Source: Chloroflexi bacterium RBG_16_64_43
GTDB lineage: Bacteria; Chloroflexota; Anaerolineae; Anaerolineales; RBG-16-64-43
Assembly: GCA_001796965.1 (NCBI GenBank)
Contig: MGOA01000055.1
Location: 1 to 12,620 of the forward strand
Reading direction: 5' to 3'
Length of the DNA: 12,620 bases
The translations under genes were made by a program, and so were the position numbers. The notes under the pieces were generated by a model. That model worked only from the letters and a program-made list of their open reading frames with translations. It ran no database searches and was not told where the DNA came from. Below are positions 1-6,848 of the stretch, one piece after another (the stretch's first letter is position 1; each line of letters begins with the position of its first letter).

Positions 1-444
1 GAGGGTGGTGCCGCTGCCGGGGAAGTGGCGCAGCACCGACTGGTTGGCCGCGATCATTGCCCCTTGCAGTATCTCCTGGATCGATAACTGCTCCTCCCCG
101 CCCGATCCGCCGAGCCAGAGCGTGGTGAAGTGAGTCAGCACATGGCGGGCGAAGGTCTGCGCGGCTAAACGGCTGGCACGCTCGCCCAACTCGTGCCCGC
201 CCATGCCATCGGCCACAATGAACAAGCCGAAGTAGGGCAGGGTGCTGTCGGCCTGCTGTAGCCCGGTGAGCGCGATGAGCGAATCCTCGTTGGCCGTGCG
301 CACACGGCCGACATCGTGGCCGATGCCAACGTGGAAGATCGGCGGCCCGCCCGAAAGCGCCGCAGTGTTCTCTGGCCCGGGGGCGTCAGTCGATGGAGGT
401 GGAGTGTCGGGAGACAAGGATGAAGCCTCGGTTGGTTCAGACAT
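1..444 (-). CDS. PP2C-family protein phosphatase, partial (3' end beyond the left edge)
   Basis: Predicted metal-dependent Ser/Thr phosphatase (PPM/PP2C family) that would reverse phosphorylation by the kinase encoded just upstream. The first 148 residues are visible. Residues 1-35 are a Pro/Ser/Thr-rich, probably disordered tail. The catalytic fold then begins: an R-T-A-N-E-D-S motif at 49-55 supplies metal-binding Asp54, and V-A-D-G-M-G-G-H at 77-84 supplies metal-binding Asp79 and Gly80. A G-T-T-L at 145-148 at the window edge matches the start of the next conserved strand. No signal peptide or membrane segment is seen in this part. The ATG at 444-442 lies inside the kinase 3' end and overlaps its TGA by 8 bases. 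I see no Shine-Dalgarno sequence before it, so translational coupling to the kinase is likely. The family assignment is firm. C-terminal domains cannot be judged because about half of the catalytic domain lies outside the window. Confidence 0.93.
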   Translation of the reverse strand, partial: MSEPTEASSLSPDTPPPSTDAPGPENTAALSGGPPIFHVGIGHDVGRVRTANEDSLIALTGLQQADSTLPYFGLFIVADGMGGHELGERASRLAAQTFARHVLTHFTTLWLGGSGGEEQLSIQEILQGAMIAANQSVLRHFPGSGTTL

Positions 445-2347
445 TGGCTGCCAGCGCGTAGACCGTGTGATCGCTCGAACCGAAATAGATACAGGTCTCA
501 TCGGCCGCGGGAGCGCCCGTGATGGGACCACCGCTCTTGAATTTCCATCGCAGGCGGCCGCTGGCCAACTCTAAACAGTATAGATAGCCGTCGACCGAGC
601 CGCAATAGACAAGTCCCTTGTGAATAAGTGGCGTCCCGGTGACCTGGTCTTCCGTCTCGAAGCGCCAGCGCTCGCGGCTGCTGCGCAGGTCGGCAGCGTA
701 TATCCTCCCGTCAGCGGAGCCGAAGACCACCACGCCCTCGGCGATGGCCGGCGAGGAGACGATCGAATGCCCGGTGCGGAAGCGCCAGATGACCCATCCG
801 GAGGTCGAATCCACGGCGTACAAGACCCAGTCCACCGACCCGAACAGGATCATGCCGTCGGCTTCGGCCGGCGAGGAGAGGACCGCCCGCTTGGCATGAA
901 ACTGCCACTTGATCTCGCCGCGCAAGCTGAGCGCATAGACGTCGCCCGAGTCGCTGCCGAAGTAAACGCGGTCGCCCACCACAAGGGCGGTCGAGCGAAC
1001 CGGCGCTCCGGTGTCGCACTTCCACACCCGCCGGCCGGTGAGAGCCTGGACCGCATGCAGCGCTCCGTCGTCGGAGCCGATGAAGACGTGCTCCACCGCC
1101 ACCCGCGGCGAAGCGCGGATCGGGCGCTCGGTGAAATACGTCCACATCATGCGCCCAGTTTGCAGGCTGACGGCGTGCAGGCGTTGGTCCTCCGAGCCAA
1201 CAAAGATCATGTCGTCGCCGACGTCCGGCCGCCCGGGGATGCCGCCCTCGGTGGGGTATTTCCAAAGGAATTCACCACGCTCGGCCTTGAGCGCGTACAG
1301 GTTGTTGTCGTAGGCACCTACCAGAAGCATGTCGCGCGCCAGGAGGGGCGTGCCACGCACTTCATCTTCGCACTTGAAGACCCACTCCACCTTGGGCGCA
1401 CCCGGCTGGTCGGAGGTGCTCGATCGGCCTGGCGCCTCTACCACGGGTTGGGGGGCAGCAAATACGTCGACCGTGGTGTTGATCGATTGGGCGAGGGCCT
1501 CGCCCATCGCCTGCGCGTCCGCAAAGCGCGCCTTGGCGTCGTAGGCCAAGGCCTTCTCGACCACGGCCACCACCGCCGGCGGAACCTCCGGCCGTAGCTG
1601 CGGTATGGGTCGGTCGCCCCAGGTGAAAGGAGGTTCGAGGCGCGGGTCGCGCCGTGTCAGCAGGTGGTGGAGCGTGGCGCCAAGGGCGTAAACATCGGAA
1701 AGCGGCCCCGCCTCGCCTCGGTATTGCTCGGGCGGTGAATAACCTTCGGTGCCGATCATGGTGCCCTTGTGGTCAGGGGCGAACAACTTAGCGATGCCGA
1801 AATCCACCAGGCGCAGGATTCCGTTCTCGTCGATCATGACATTGGACGGCTTCATATCGCGGAAGATGATCGGCGGAGTGTGATTATGCAGGTAGTTGAG
1901 AACGTCGCACAGCTCGATGCTCCATCCGACAACCTTCTCGACCGGCAGCCCGTCCGGTGCCTCCTCCAGGATGCCCTCCAGATCCCTGCCAGTGATGTAT
2001 TCCATCACCAGGAAGGAGCGCTCGCCGATGGTGAAGTAGTCGTAGATGCGCGGAATGGCCGGGTGGGTGAGCGTGGCCAGCAGGTTAGCCTCACGTTCGA
2101 AGCTCGAAAGCACAGCCTCGAGCATGGCGGCATCGTGGCTCGAATGCAGAAGCTCTTTGACCGCCACCAGGCGAGTGATATTGGGGAAGCGCAGGTCACG
2201 CGCCTGATAGACGGCGCTCATCCCGCCACGCCCGAGTTTGCGCAGAACGCTGTAGCGGTTCTCGAGCACCGTCCCCTGGCTGAGCGAGGCGGTACCGGTG
2301 TGCGCTGGCCCGAGAGGGGAGGTCATCGGATCGGTGGCCAGAGTCAA
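437..2347 (-). CDS. Ser/Thr protein kinase with C-terminal eight-repeat PQQ/BamB-like beta-propeller
   Basis: Hanks-type protein kinase, 636 residues. Kinase domain (about 31-288): glycine loop L-G-R-G-G-M-S at 38-44, ATP-binding Lys64 in VAVK, catalytic loop I-I-F-R-D-M-K-P-S-N at 160-169 (Asp164, Asn169, with Phe where HRD kinases have His), D-F-G at 182-184 and P-P-E at 205-207. A linker of about 30 residues leads to eight repeats of 39-40 residues. Each has an aromatic-W start (Trp 322, 362, 402, 442, 481, 521, 561, 601) and a 'xxFGSxDGxxYAL' end, as in PQQ-binding-like propellers. I see no transmembrane helix or signal peptide, so both the kinase and its presumed sensor propeller should be cytoplasmic, unlike secreted BamB/PQQ proteins. 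The start is taken as TTG at 2347, only 2 bases after AAGGAG. ATG at 2326 (residue 8) is the alternative and leaves the kinase domain intact. The gene has its own promoter and is coupled to the downstream PP2C gene. The ligand of the propeller is unknown. Confidence 0.95.
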   Translation of the reverse strand: MTLATDPMTSPLGPAHTGTASLSQGTVLENRYSVLRKLGRGGMSAVYQARDLRFPNITRLVAVKELLHSSHDAAMLEAVLSSFEREANLLATLTHPAIPRIYDYFTIGERSFLVMEYITGRDLEGILEEAPDGLPVEKVVGWSIELCDVLNYLHNHTPPIIFRDMKPSNVMIDENGILRLVDFGIAKLFAPDHKGTMIGTEGYSPPEQYRGEAGPLSDVYALGATLHHLLTRRDPRLEPPFTWGDRPIPQLRPEVPPAVVAVVEKALAYDAKARFADAQAMGEALAQSINTTVDVFAAPQPVVEAPGRSSTSDQPGAPKVEWVFKCEDEVRGTPLLARDMLLVGAYDNNLYALKAERGEFLWKYPTEGGIPGRPDVGDDMIFVGSEDQRLHAVSLQTGRMMWTYFTERPIRASPRVAVEHVFIGSDDGALHAVQALTGRRVWKCDTGAPVRSTALVVGDRVYFGSDSGDVYALSLRGEIKWQFHAKRAVLSSPAEADGMILFGSVDWVLYAVDSTSGWVIWRFRTGHSIVSSPAIAEGVVVFGSADGRIYAADLRSSRERWRFETEDQVTGTPLIHKGLVYCGSVDGYLYCLELASGRLRWKFKSGGPITGAPAADETCIYFGSSDHTVYALAANV

Positions 2348-2390
2348 AACTCCTTCATGCCATGCAGGTCGAGCGCCACACTCTCAGACG

Positions 2391-2419
2391 ATTATAAGCA
2401 TGGGCCGCACGCCCTGCAA
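2391..2419 (-). promoter_or_regulatory. Sigma-A/70-type promoter of the kinase-phosphatase pair
   Basis: Reading the minus strand there is TTGCAG (2419-2414), a 17-base spacer and a perfect TATAAT (2396-2391). The expected transcription start is near 2384, giving a leader of about 37 bases before the kinase start. This would uncouple the kinase-phosphatase pair from the upstream pth-mfd operon. The call is by consensus only. Confidence 0.75.
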
Positions 2420-2463
2420 GCCTCATGGCGATGTGTCGCGATCCAAAAGGAGGGTGCGCTATC

Positions 2464-2499
2464 CCCGCAGTGTCTCCATGGATGGAGGCAGAAAGCGGG
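2464..2499 (-). terminator. Weak hairpin after mfd, possible terminator
   Basis: The 185-base gap between the mfd stop and the kinase start holds a nested inverted repeat: CCCGC (2464-2468) with GCGGG (2495-2499) outside, and CTCCAT (2474-2479) with ATGGAG (2482-2487) inside. The flanking T-run is poor, so this is at best a weak or factor-assisted terminator for mfd. The same gap contains the kinase promoter. Confidence 0.25.
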
Positions 2500-2532
2500 T
2501 CACCTCCACGCGGCGCGGCCGGGTGCACATCG

Positions 2533-5500
2533 CTAGCCGCCCGGCGCATTGGAGGAGGATTGCCACTTGCGCACCCACTCCAAGGCGCGCGTGAGCGCGG
2601 GCTTCCACTCTGCGGCCGGGACGGCGGCTGACATGTATACCGCGCCTCGGCTGTAGCGCATTCCCTGGGGCGGCTCTCCTGGCTCATACCCCTGGGGTAG
2701 GTGCATGCGCAGCACGAGGTTGCGGTTCTCCATCGACACACTCTCCACCCCGGCCTCCCGCGCCTTCAGCTTGATGCGAAGTTGGTAGAGCAAATGCTCC
2801 ACGGCCTCCGGCAGCGCGCCGAAGCGGTCTTCCATTTCCTGGGCCAAAGCCAGCACCTCGCCCTCGGTCGTCAGGTCCGCCATACGCCGGTATAGCCGCA
2901 CGCGCGCTTCGCGGCTGGGTACATATTCATCAGGGATCGAGGCATTGAGTGGCAAGTCCACGCTGACCAAACCGGCTTCCAGCCCGGGCAGCGCGCCCTC
3001 CTCCTGATCGCGCGCGCGACGGACGGCCCGGGCCAGGAGGCGTGTGTAGAGGTGGAAGCCGATGGCGGCGATGTGTCCATGCTGGCGCGCGCCGAGGATC
3101 TCGCCCGCGCCGCGGATTTCCAGATCGCGCATCGCGATGCTGTATCCCGCGCCCAATTCGGTTTGTTCGGCCAGGGTCTGCAAACGCTCGTGCGCCTCCG
3201 GCGTGGGACGATGGCGGCGTTCGGTGAAGAAGTAGGCGTATCCACGCATGGCGCTGCGCCCGACCCGCCCGCGCAATTGGTAAAGCTGGGCCAGCCCGAA
3301 GGTGTCGGCGCGCTCGACCACCAGCGTATTGGCCGAGGGGATATCCAGGCCCGACTCGATGATTGAGGTGCACAGCAGCACATCCACTTCGCGGGCCAAG
3401 AAGGCGGCCATGGCTCGCTCCAACTCGTGTTCGTGCATCTGGCCGTGGGCGACGACCAGGCGAGCCTCGGGAACGATTCGCTCCAGCCGCTGGCGTGCCC
3501 CGAGGATGGTCTCCACGCGATTGTGCACATAGAACACTTGCCCGCCTCGATCGAGCTCGCGTAAGATGGCCTTGCGCACCGCACTCTCCGAATAGGCGCT
3601 CACGCTGGTCACGACGGGCAGGCGCTCTTGTGGCGGCGTGTCGATGGTGGAGATGTCGCGCACGCCGGTGAGCGAAAGATAAAGCGTGCGCGGGATGGGC
3701 GTGGCCGTGAGAGTCAGGACGTCCACTTCCGTGCGCAGTTGCTTGAGGTATTCCTTGTGGGCCACGCCGAAGCGTTGCTCTTCGTCGATGACCACCAGCC
3801 CGAGGTCTTTGAATCGCACGTCTCGTTGCAGCAAGCGATGCGTGCCGATGACGACATCCACCCGGCCTTCGGCCAATTCGCCCAGAACCGCCTGCTGTTC
3901 GCCCGGCGTGCGAAAGCGCGAGAGCATTTCCACGCGGGCCGGGAAGGGCAGCAGTCGATGGGCAAAGGTCTGCGCGTGTTGCTGGGCGAGCAGGGTGGTG
4001 GGCACGAGGACCGCCACCTGGCGCCCGGACATCACGGCCTTGAACGCCGCGCGCAGCGCGACTTCGGTCTTGCCATACCCCACGTCGCCGCAGATCAGGC
4101 GATCCATGGGTCGGGTGGATTCCATGTCGCGCTTGACGGCTTGGATGGCCTGAAGTTGGTCTTCGGTTTCGACGTAGGGGAAGGATGCTTCAAGCTCCTG
4201 CTGCCAAGGGGTATCGGGGCGGGAGGCGATTCCCTGGGCAGCCTGGCGCCTCGCGTACAAATCGAGCAGCTCGCGGGCGATATCTTCCACGGCGTGCCTG
4301 GCCCGCTCGCGTGCCAGCCCCCATTCGGCGGTGCCGAGGCGCGAGAGCGAGGGTGGATGCTCGTCGGCACCCACATAACGCGTGAGGCGGTCCACCTGGT
4401 GAACCGGGACGAAAACCTGATCGCCTCCGGCGAACTCCACCTGCAAATACTCACGCGACGTGCCCTCAACCGTGCGGCGCACCAAGCCCGCGAATCGCCC
4501 GATGCCATACTCGACGTGCACAACATAATCATCCGGATTGAGATCGGCGTACTCGGCCTCCGGAGGCAATGCCGCGGCCCGCGCCCGCCGGCGAGGTTCT
4601 GGGCGAACCCAACCGAAGATCTCGCCGTCGCTCAAGAGGTGCAGCGCCGTCGCGTCGGCCAGGCGAACGACAAACCCTTCCTGCATGCCGCCGGTCATCA
4701 TGGTCGCCGCGCCGGGAGACGGCAGCTCGATCACCTGCTCGTCGGCAAGCGGCGCGCGGGGCGCCTCTCCGGATCGCTCGCTCCATAACTCCGCGAGGCG
4801 GGCCGCTTGGCGCGATACGAGCATGGTGCGCGCGGATGAAGCCGCCAATTGCTCGAGGTGATCGAGCAAGGGTTTGATTTGCCCACCGAAGCGGGGCCCC
4901 GGCGAGAAGGCCTCGCCCAACGGGATCTGCACGGCGGCCTCAGGGTAAGAGGCCAGCACAAGCGTCGCATGCGATTCCGTCGCCTCGCGAAGGTGATCCC
5001 ATGTAAGATGAGCCAGCGGTGCTCGCGCATTCAACCATCCGGCGGCCTCTGCCTCGGCGCGCAATTGAAGCGCCTGTGTCTCCCATTCGGCCGCGGTGTC
5101 TTCTGCCTCCTGGTAGTCGTCGAAGACTAACAGCGCGCCGGGCGGGAGATGATCCAACACGCCGGCCGGCGGGTAGACCCACGGGGCGTAGAACTCGGGG
5201 CCCGGCGCGAGGGGCGCCTCCGTGCTCTCGGGGTCCAGGTTGACCGCCGGCCAATCGGAGGGTGCAGCCTCGCGGCGCGCGGCGAGGTCGCGCTCGAGCA
5301 CCTCGCGCGCAGGTGCCACCCTCACCGCGCCGATCTTCTCGGTCGATCGTTGAGTCCCCGGGTCGAATCGTCGCAGGGTGTCGATTTCGCCGCCGAAGAA
5401 CTCGATCCGCACTGGGGAAGGTTCGGCAGGCGGCCACACGTCAAGGATCCCGCCGCGCCGACTGAATTGCCCCGGCTCGAGGACGAAGGGCTCATGCACA

Positions 5501-6033
5501 TAGCCGACCTCCGTCCAAGTGCGGACCAGGCTTTCGAGCGAGGCCGCCCCACCGGGCGTCAGCTGGCGGCAGGCGCGCAGGAAGTCCTGCTGCGGCAAGG
5601 TGGGGGTCATCCAGGCGCGCAGCGAGGCGACCACAACCAGCGGGGGGCGCGGCTCACGCGCAGGCAGACTGTAATCTGCGAGTGACGCCAGCGTGGCCAG
5701 GCGTTCGCGAATCGTGCGAGGACCCCAGGGCAGGGGTTCATAGAACAGGGTGGCGGGCTCGGCGAAGTTGAGCACGCGCGCTTGCGGGTTCCAGGCCGCG
5801 ACGTCGTCGCGCATGGAAAGCGCGCGCTCGTTGCGGGCCACCAGAACGAACACGGGCGCCGGCCAGTGCGCGGCCAATGCACCCACAAGCGCAGGGCGTG
5901 CGGCGCGCAGCAACCCGAGGGACGCCGCTCCGGCGGGGCGAGATGTACTCGAACCCGCCGTCTGGATGTGCGCCACCGTGGCTTCGAATGCCGCCAGCTG
6001 CTCAATGGGCGGGAGCAGCCCGCTCAGATTCAC
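2533..6033 (-). CDS. mfd: Transcription-repair coupling factor Mfd
   Basis: Mfd is a dsDNA translocase that dislodges RNA polymerase stalled at DNA damage and recruits UvrA. The 1166 residues are close to the usual length of about 1150. The N-terminal UvrB-like module covers roughly 1-350. The RNA-polymerase-interacting domain (about 497-560) has Y-V-V-H-V-E-Y-G-I-G-R-F at 503-514. The SF2 motor follows: Walker A G-D-V-G-Y-G-K-T-E (649-657, Lys655), D-E-E-Q box (750-753), T-A-T-P-I-P-R (776-782), Q-L-R-G-R-V-G-R-S (919-927) and the translocation-motif region around D-L-E-I-R-G-A-G (970-977). The C-terminal autoinhibitory domain covers about 1025-1150. The start is GTG at 6033, overlapping the pth TGA by four bases (GTGA), with a G-rich stretch just upstream as a possible ribosome site. 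The frame stays open further upstream to about 6357, but that part is antisense-like shadow over pth and lacks Mfd character. The pth-mfd order is also known from Firmicutes. Confidence 0.97.
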   Translation of the reverse strand: MNLSGLLPPIEQLAAFEATVAHIQTAGSSTSRPAGAASLGLLRAARPALVGALAAHWPAPVFVLVARNERALSMRDDVAAWNPQARVLNFAEPATLFYEPLPWGPRTIRERLATLASLADYSLPAREPRPPLVVVASLRAWMTPTLPQQDFLRACRQLTPGGAASLESLVRTWTEVGYVHEPFVLEPGQFSRRGGILDVWPPAEPSPVRIEFFGGEIDTLRRFDPGTQRSTEKIGAVRVAPAREVLERDLAARREAAPSDWPAVNLDPESTEAPLAPGPEFYAPWVYPPAGVLDHLPPGALLVFDDYQEAEDTAAEWETQALQLRAEAEAAGWLNARAPLAHLTWDHLREATESHATLVLASYPEAAVQIPLGEAFSPGPRFGGQIKPLLDHLEQLAASSARTMLVSRQAARLAELWSERSGEAPRAPLADEQVIELPSPGAATMMTGGMQEGFVVRLADATALHLLSDGEIFGWVRPEPRRRARAAALPPEAEYADLNPDDYVVHVEYGIGRFAGLVRRTVEGTSREYLQVEFAGGDQVFVPVHQVDRLTRYVGADEHPPSLSRLGTAEWGLARERARHAVEDIARELLDLYARRQAAQGIASRPDTPWQQELEASFPYVETEDQLQAIQAVKRDMESTRPMDRLICGDVGYGKTEVALRAAFKAVMSGRQVAVLVPTTLLAQQHAQTFAHRLLPFPARVEMLSRFRTPGEQQAVLGELAEGRVDVVIGTHRLLQRDVRFKDLGLVVIDEEQRFGVAHKEYLKQLRTEVDVLTLTATPIPRTLYLSLTGVRDISTIDTPPQERLPVVTSVSAYSESAVRKAILRELDRGGQVFYVHNRVETILGARQRLERIVPEARLVVAHGQMHEHELERAMAAFLAREVDVLLCTSIIESGLDIPSANTLVVERADTFGLAQLYQLRGRVGRSAMRGYAYFFTERRHRPTPEAHERLQTLAEQTELGAGYSIAMRDLEIRGAGEILGARQHGHIAAIGFHLYTRLLARAVRRARDQEEGALPGLEAGLVSVDLPLNASIPDEYVPSREARVRLYRRMADLTTEGEVLALAQEMEDRFGALPEAVEHLLYQLRIKLKAREAGVESVSMENRNLVLRMHLPQGYEPGEPPQGMRYSRGAVYMSAAVPAAEWKPALTRALEWVRKWQSSSNAPGG

Positions 6034-6629
6034 TCGTTGCCCCCCGCCGCGGTCCGCAGGTCGCCGTTGAATCGAGTCATTGCCGCGTCGAGCCCATGTT
6101 CGAGAACAGTGTGCAACGCGTCGCTCGCACGCACAATGACCGCGGCCACCTCCGTCTGCTCCTGGTGATCGAAGTCCTGCAGAACGTAGTCGGCCGCCAC
6201 CATCACCCCCGGCGGGCGGCTCACTCCAATGCGCAGGCGAGGAAACGACTGGCTGCCGAGCGCGGTAATGATCGAGCGCAGTCCTCGATGACCGCCCGAA
6301 CCGCCAAATGGACGCAGTCGCAAGGTCCCCAGCGGCAGATCGATGTCGTCCGCGCACACCAGGAGGTTCTCGAGCGGAACGTGGAAGAAGCGCACCAACG
6401 CCGCGACGGATCCGCCGCTCAGGTTCATGTACGTCTGAGGCTTAGCCAGGATCACTTTGCGGCCGAGGTGTATTCCACTCGCAACGAACGCCTCGAATCG
6501 TTGGCGCGAGAAGGAGATGGCCAAGCTGTGCGCCAGGTGATCCACGGCGCGAAACCCCACGTTGTGGCGCGTCGTGGAGTGCTCGCGGCCGGGATTGCCA
6601 AGCCCGACGATAAGAGTGACCTCGTCCAT
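6030..6629 (-). CDS. pth: Peptidyl-tRNA hydrolase
   Basis: Cleaves the ester bond of peptidyl-tRNAs dropped by ribosomes, recycling tRNA. The 199 residues are normal for bacterial Pth. Visible signatures are V-G-L-G-N-P-G (8-14, Asn12), catalytic His22 in R-H-N-V-G-F, K-P-Q-T-Y-M-N (63-69, Asn69) and D-D-I-D-L-P (94-99, with Asp94 matching the catalytic-site Asp93 of E. coli). The position of E. coli Asn114 (GGHNGL) is Arg here, G-G-H-R-G-L at 112-117; I believe this variant occurs in other Pth proteins. The ATG at 6629 is chosen because it follows an AAAGG site at about 5 bases and starts exactly at the family N-terminus. The frame is open to 6776 but the extra 49 residues look non-coding. 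The stop overlaps the mfd GTG, so the two are probably co-translated. Confidence 0.97.
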   Translation of the reverse strand: MDEVTLIVGLGNPGREHSTTRHNVGFRAVDHLAHSLAISFSRQRFEAFVASGIHLGRKVILAKPQTYMNLSGGSVAALVRFFHVPLENLLVCADDIDLPLGTLRLRPFGGSGGHRGLRSIITALGSQSFPRLRIGVSRPPGVMVAADYVLQDFDHQEQTEVAAVIVRASDALHTVLEHGLDAAMTRFNGDLRTAAGGNE

Positions 6630-6701
6630 CGATGCCTTTCGTGCCGTCCGGCTGCGATCTGCACGCTCCGCCGGCGGCGAGATTCGTGCCGAATGCTTCG
6701 C

Positions 6702-6748
6702 GCCCCAGGACGTGGCGGGACGGGCGTCCGCGCCAGGCCTACTGGGGC
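6702..6748 (-). other. Inverted repeat in the pth leader
   Basis: GCCCCAG (6702-6708) and CTGGGGC (6742-6748) are perfect 7-base complements flanking a GC-rich interior. In the predicted pth leader (about 130 bases from the proposed start near 6760) they could form a hairpin. There is no T-run after it and no known RNA motif that I recognise, so the function is open and the repeat may be chance in GC-rich DNA. Confidence 0.25.
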
Positions 6749-6766
6749 TCATCGCACAAACAAGCA

Positions 6767-6775
6767 AGTTTAGCA
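6767..6775 (-). promoter_or_regulatory. Possible extended -10 promoter for pth-mfd
   Basis: The minus strand reads TGC-TAAACT (6775-6767), an extended -10 element, in an otherwise gene-free stretch between divergent pth and hemW. No convincing -35 box lies 16-19 bases upstream. The implied start near 6760 gives a leader of about 130 bases before pth. Confidence 0.45.
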
Positions 6776-6833
6776 CAGTCTACGCTGCACTTTGCATACG
6801 ATTGAAGAATCGCGCGAGGTGGCCGCAATCGGG

Positions 6834-6842
6834 TGGTAGACT
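6834..6842 (+). promoter_or_regulatory. Extended -10 promoter of hemW, probably leaderless
   Basis: TGG-TAGACT (6834-6842) is an extended -10 element ending only six bases before the hemW ATG at 6849. This spacing puts transcription initiation at or next to the A of the start codon. There is no Shine-Dalgarno sequence in the usual window before the ATG and no good -35, which fits a leaderless transcript. This is a consensus match only. Confidence 0.5.
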
Positions 6843-6848
6843 TGCCGC

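Noticed and set aside
620..1597. 325-codon open frame on the plus strand opposite the kinase gene
   Set aside because: It lies wholly antisense to the propeller and linker part of the kinase gene, shows no domain or ribosome site, and is expected in GC-rich DNA with strong codon bias.
3628..4788. 386-codon open frame on the plus strand opposite mfd
   Set aside because: It is antisense to the conserved Mfd motor, has no recognisable motif, and its composition mirrors Mfd codon bias.
6034..6357. Upstream extension of mfd by 108 codons
   Set aside because: It overlaps almost half of pth in another frame, and Mfd homology begins right after the GTG at 6033.
5877..6773. 298-codon plus-strand frame spanning the mfd start and pth
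   Set aside because: Both opposite-strand genes are certain and the frame has no family resemblance.
6630..6776. 49-residue N-terminal extension of Pth
   Set aside because: The family starts at the ATG at 6629, which has its own ribosome site; the extension would also include the promoter region.
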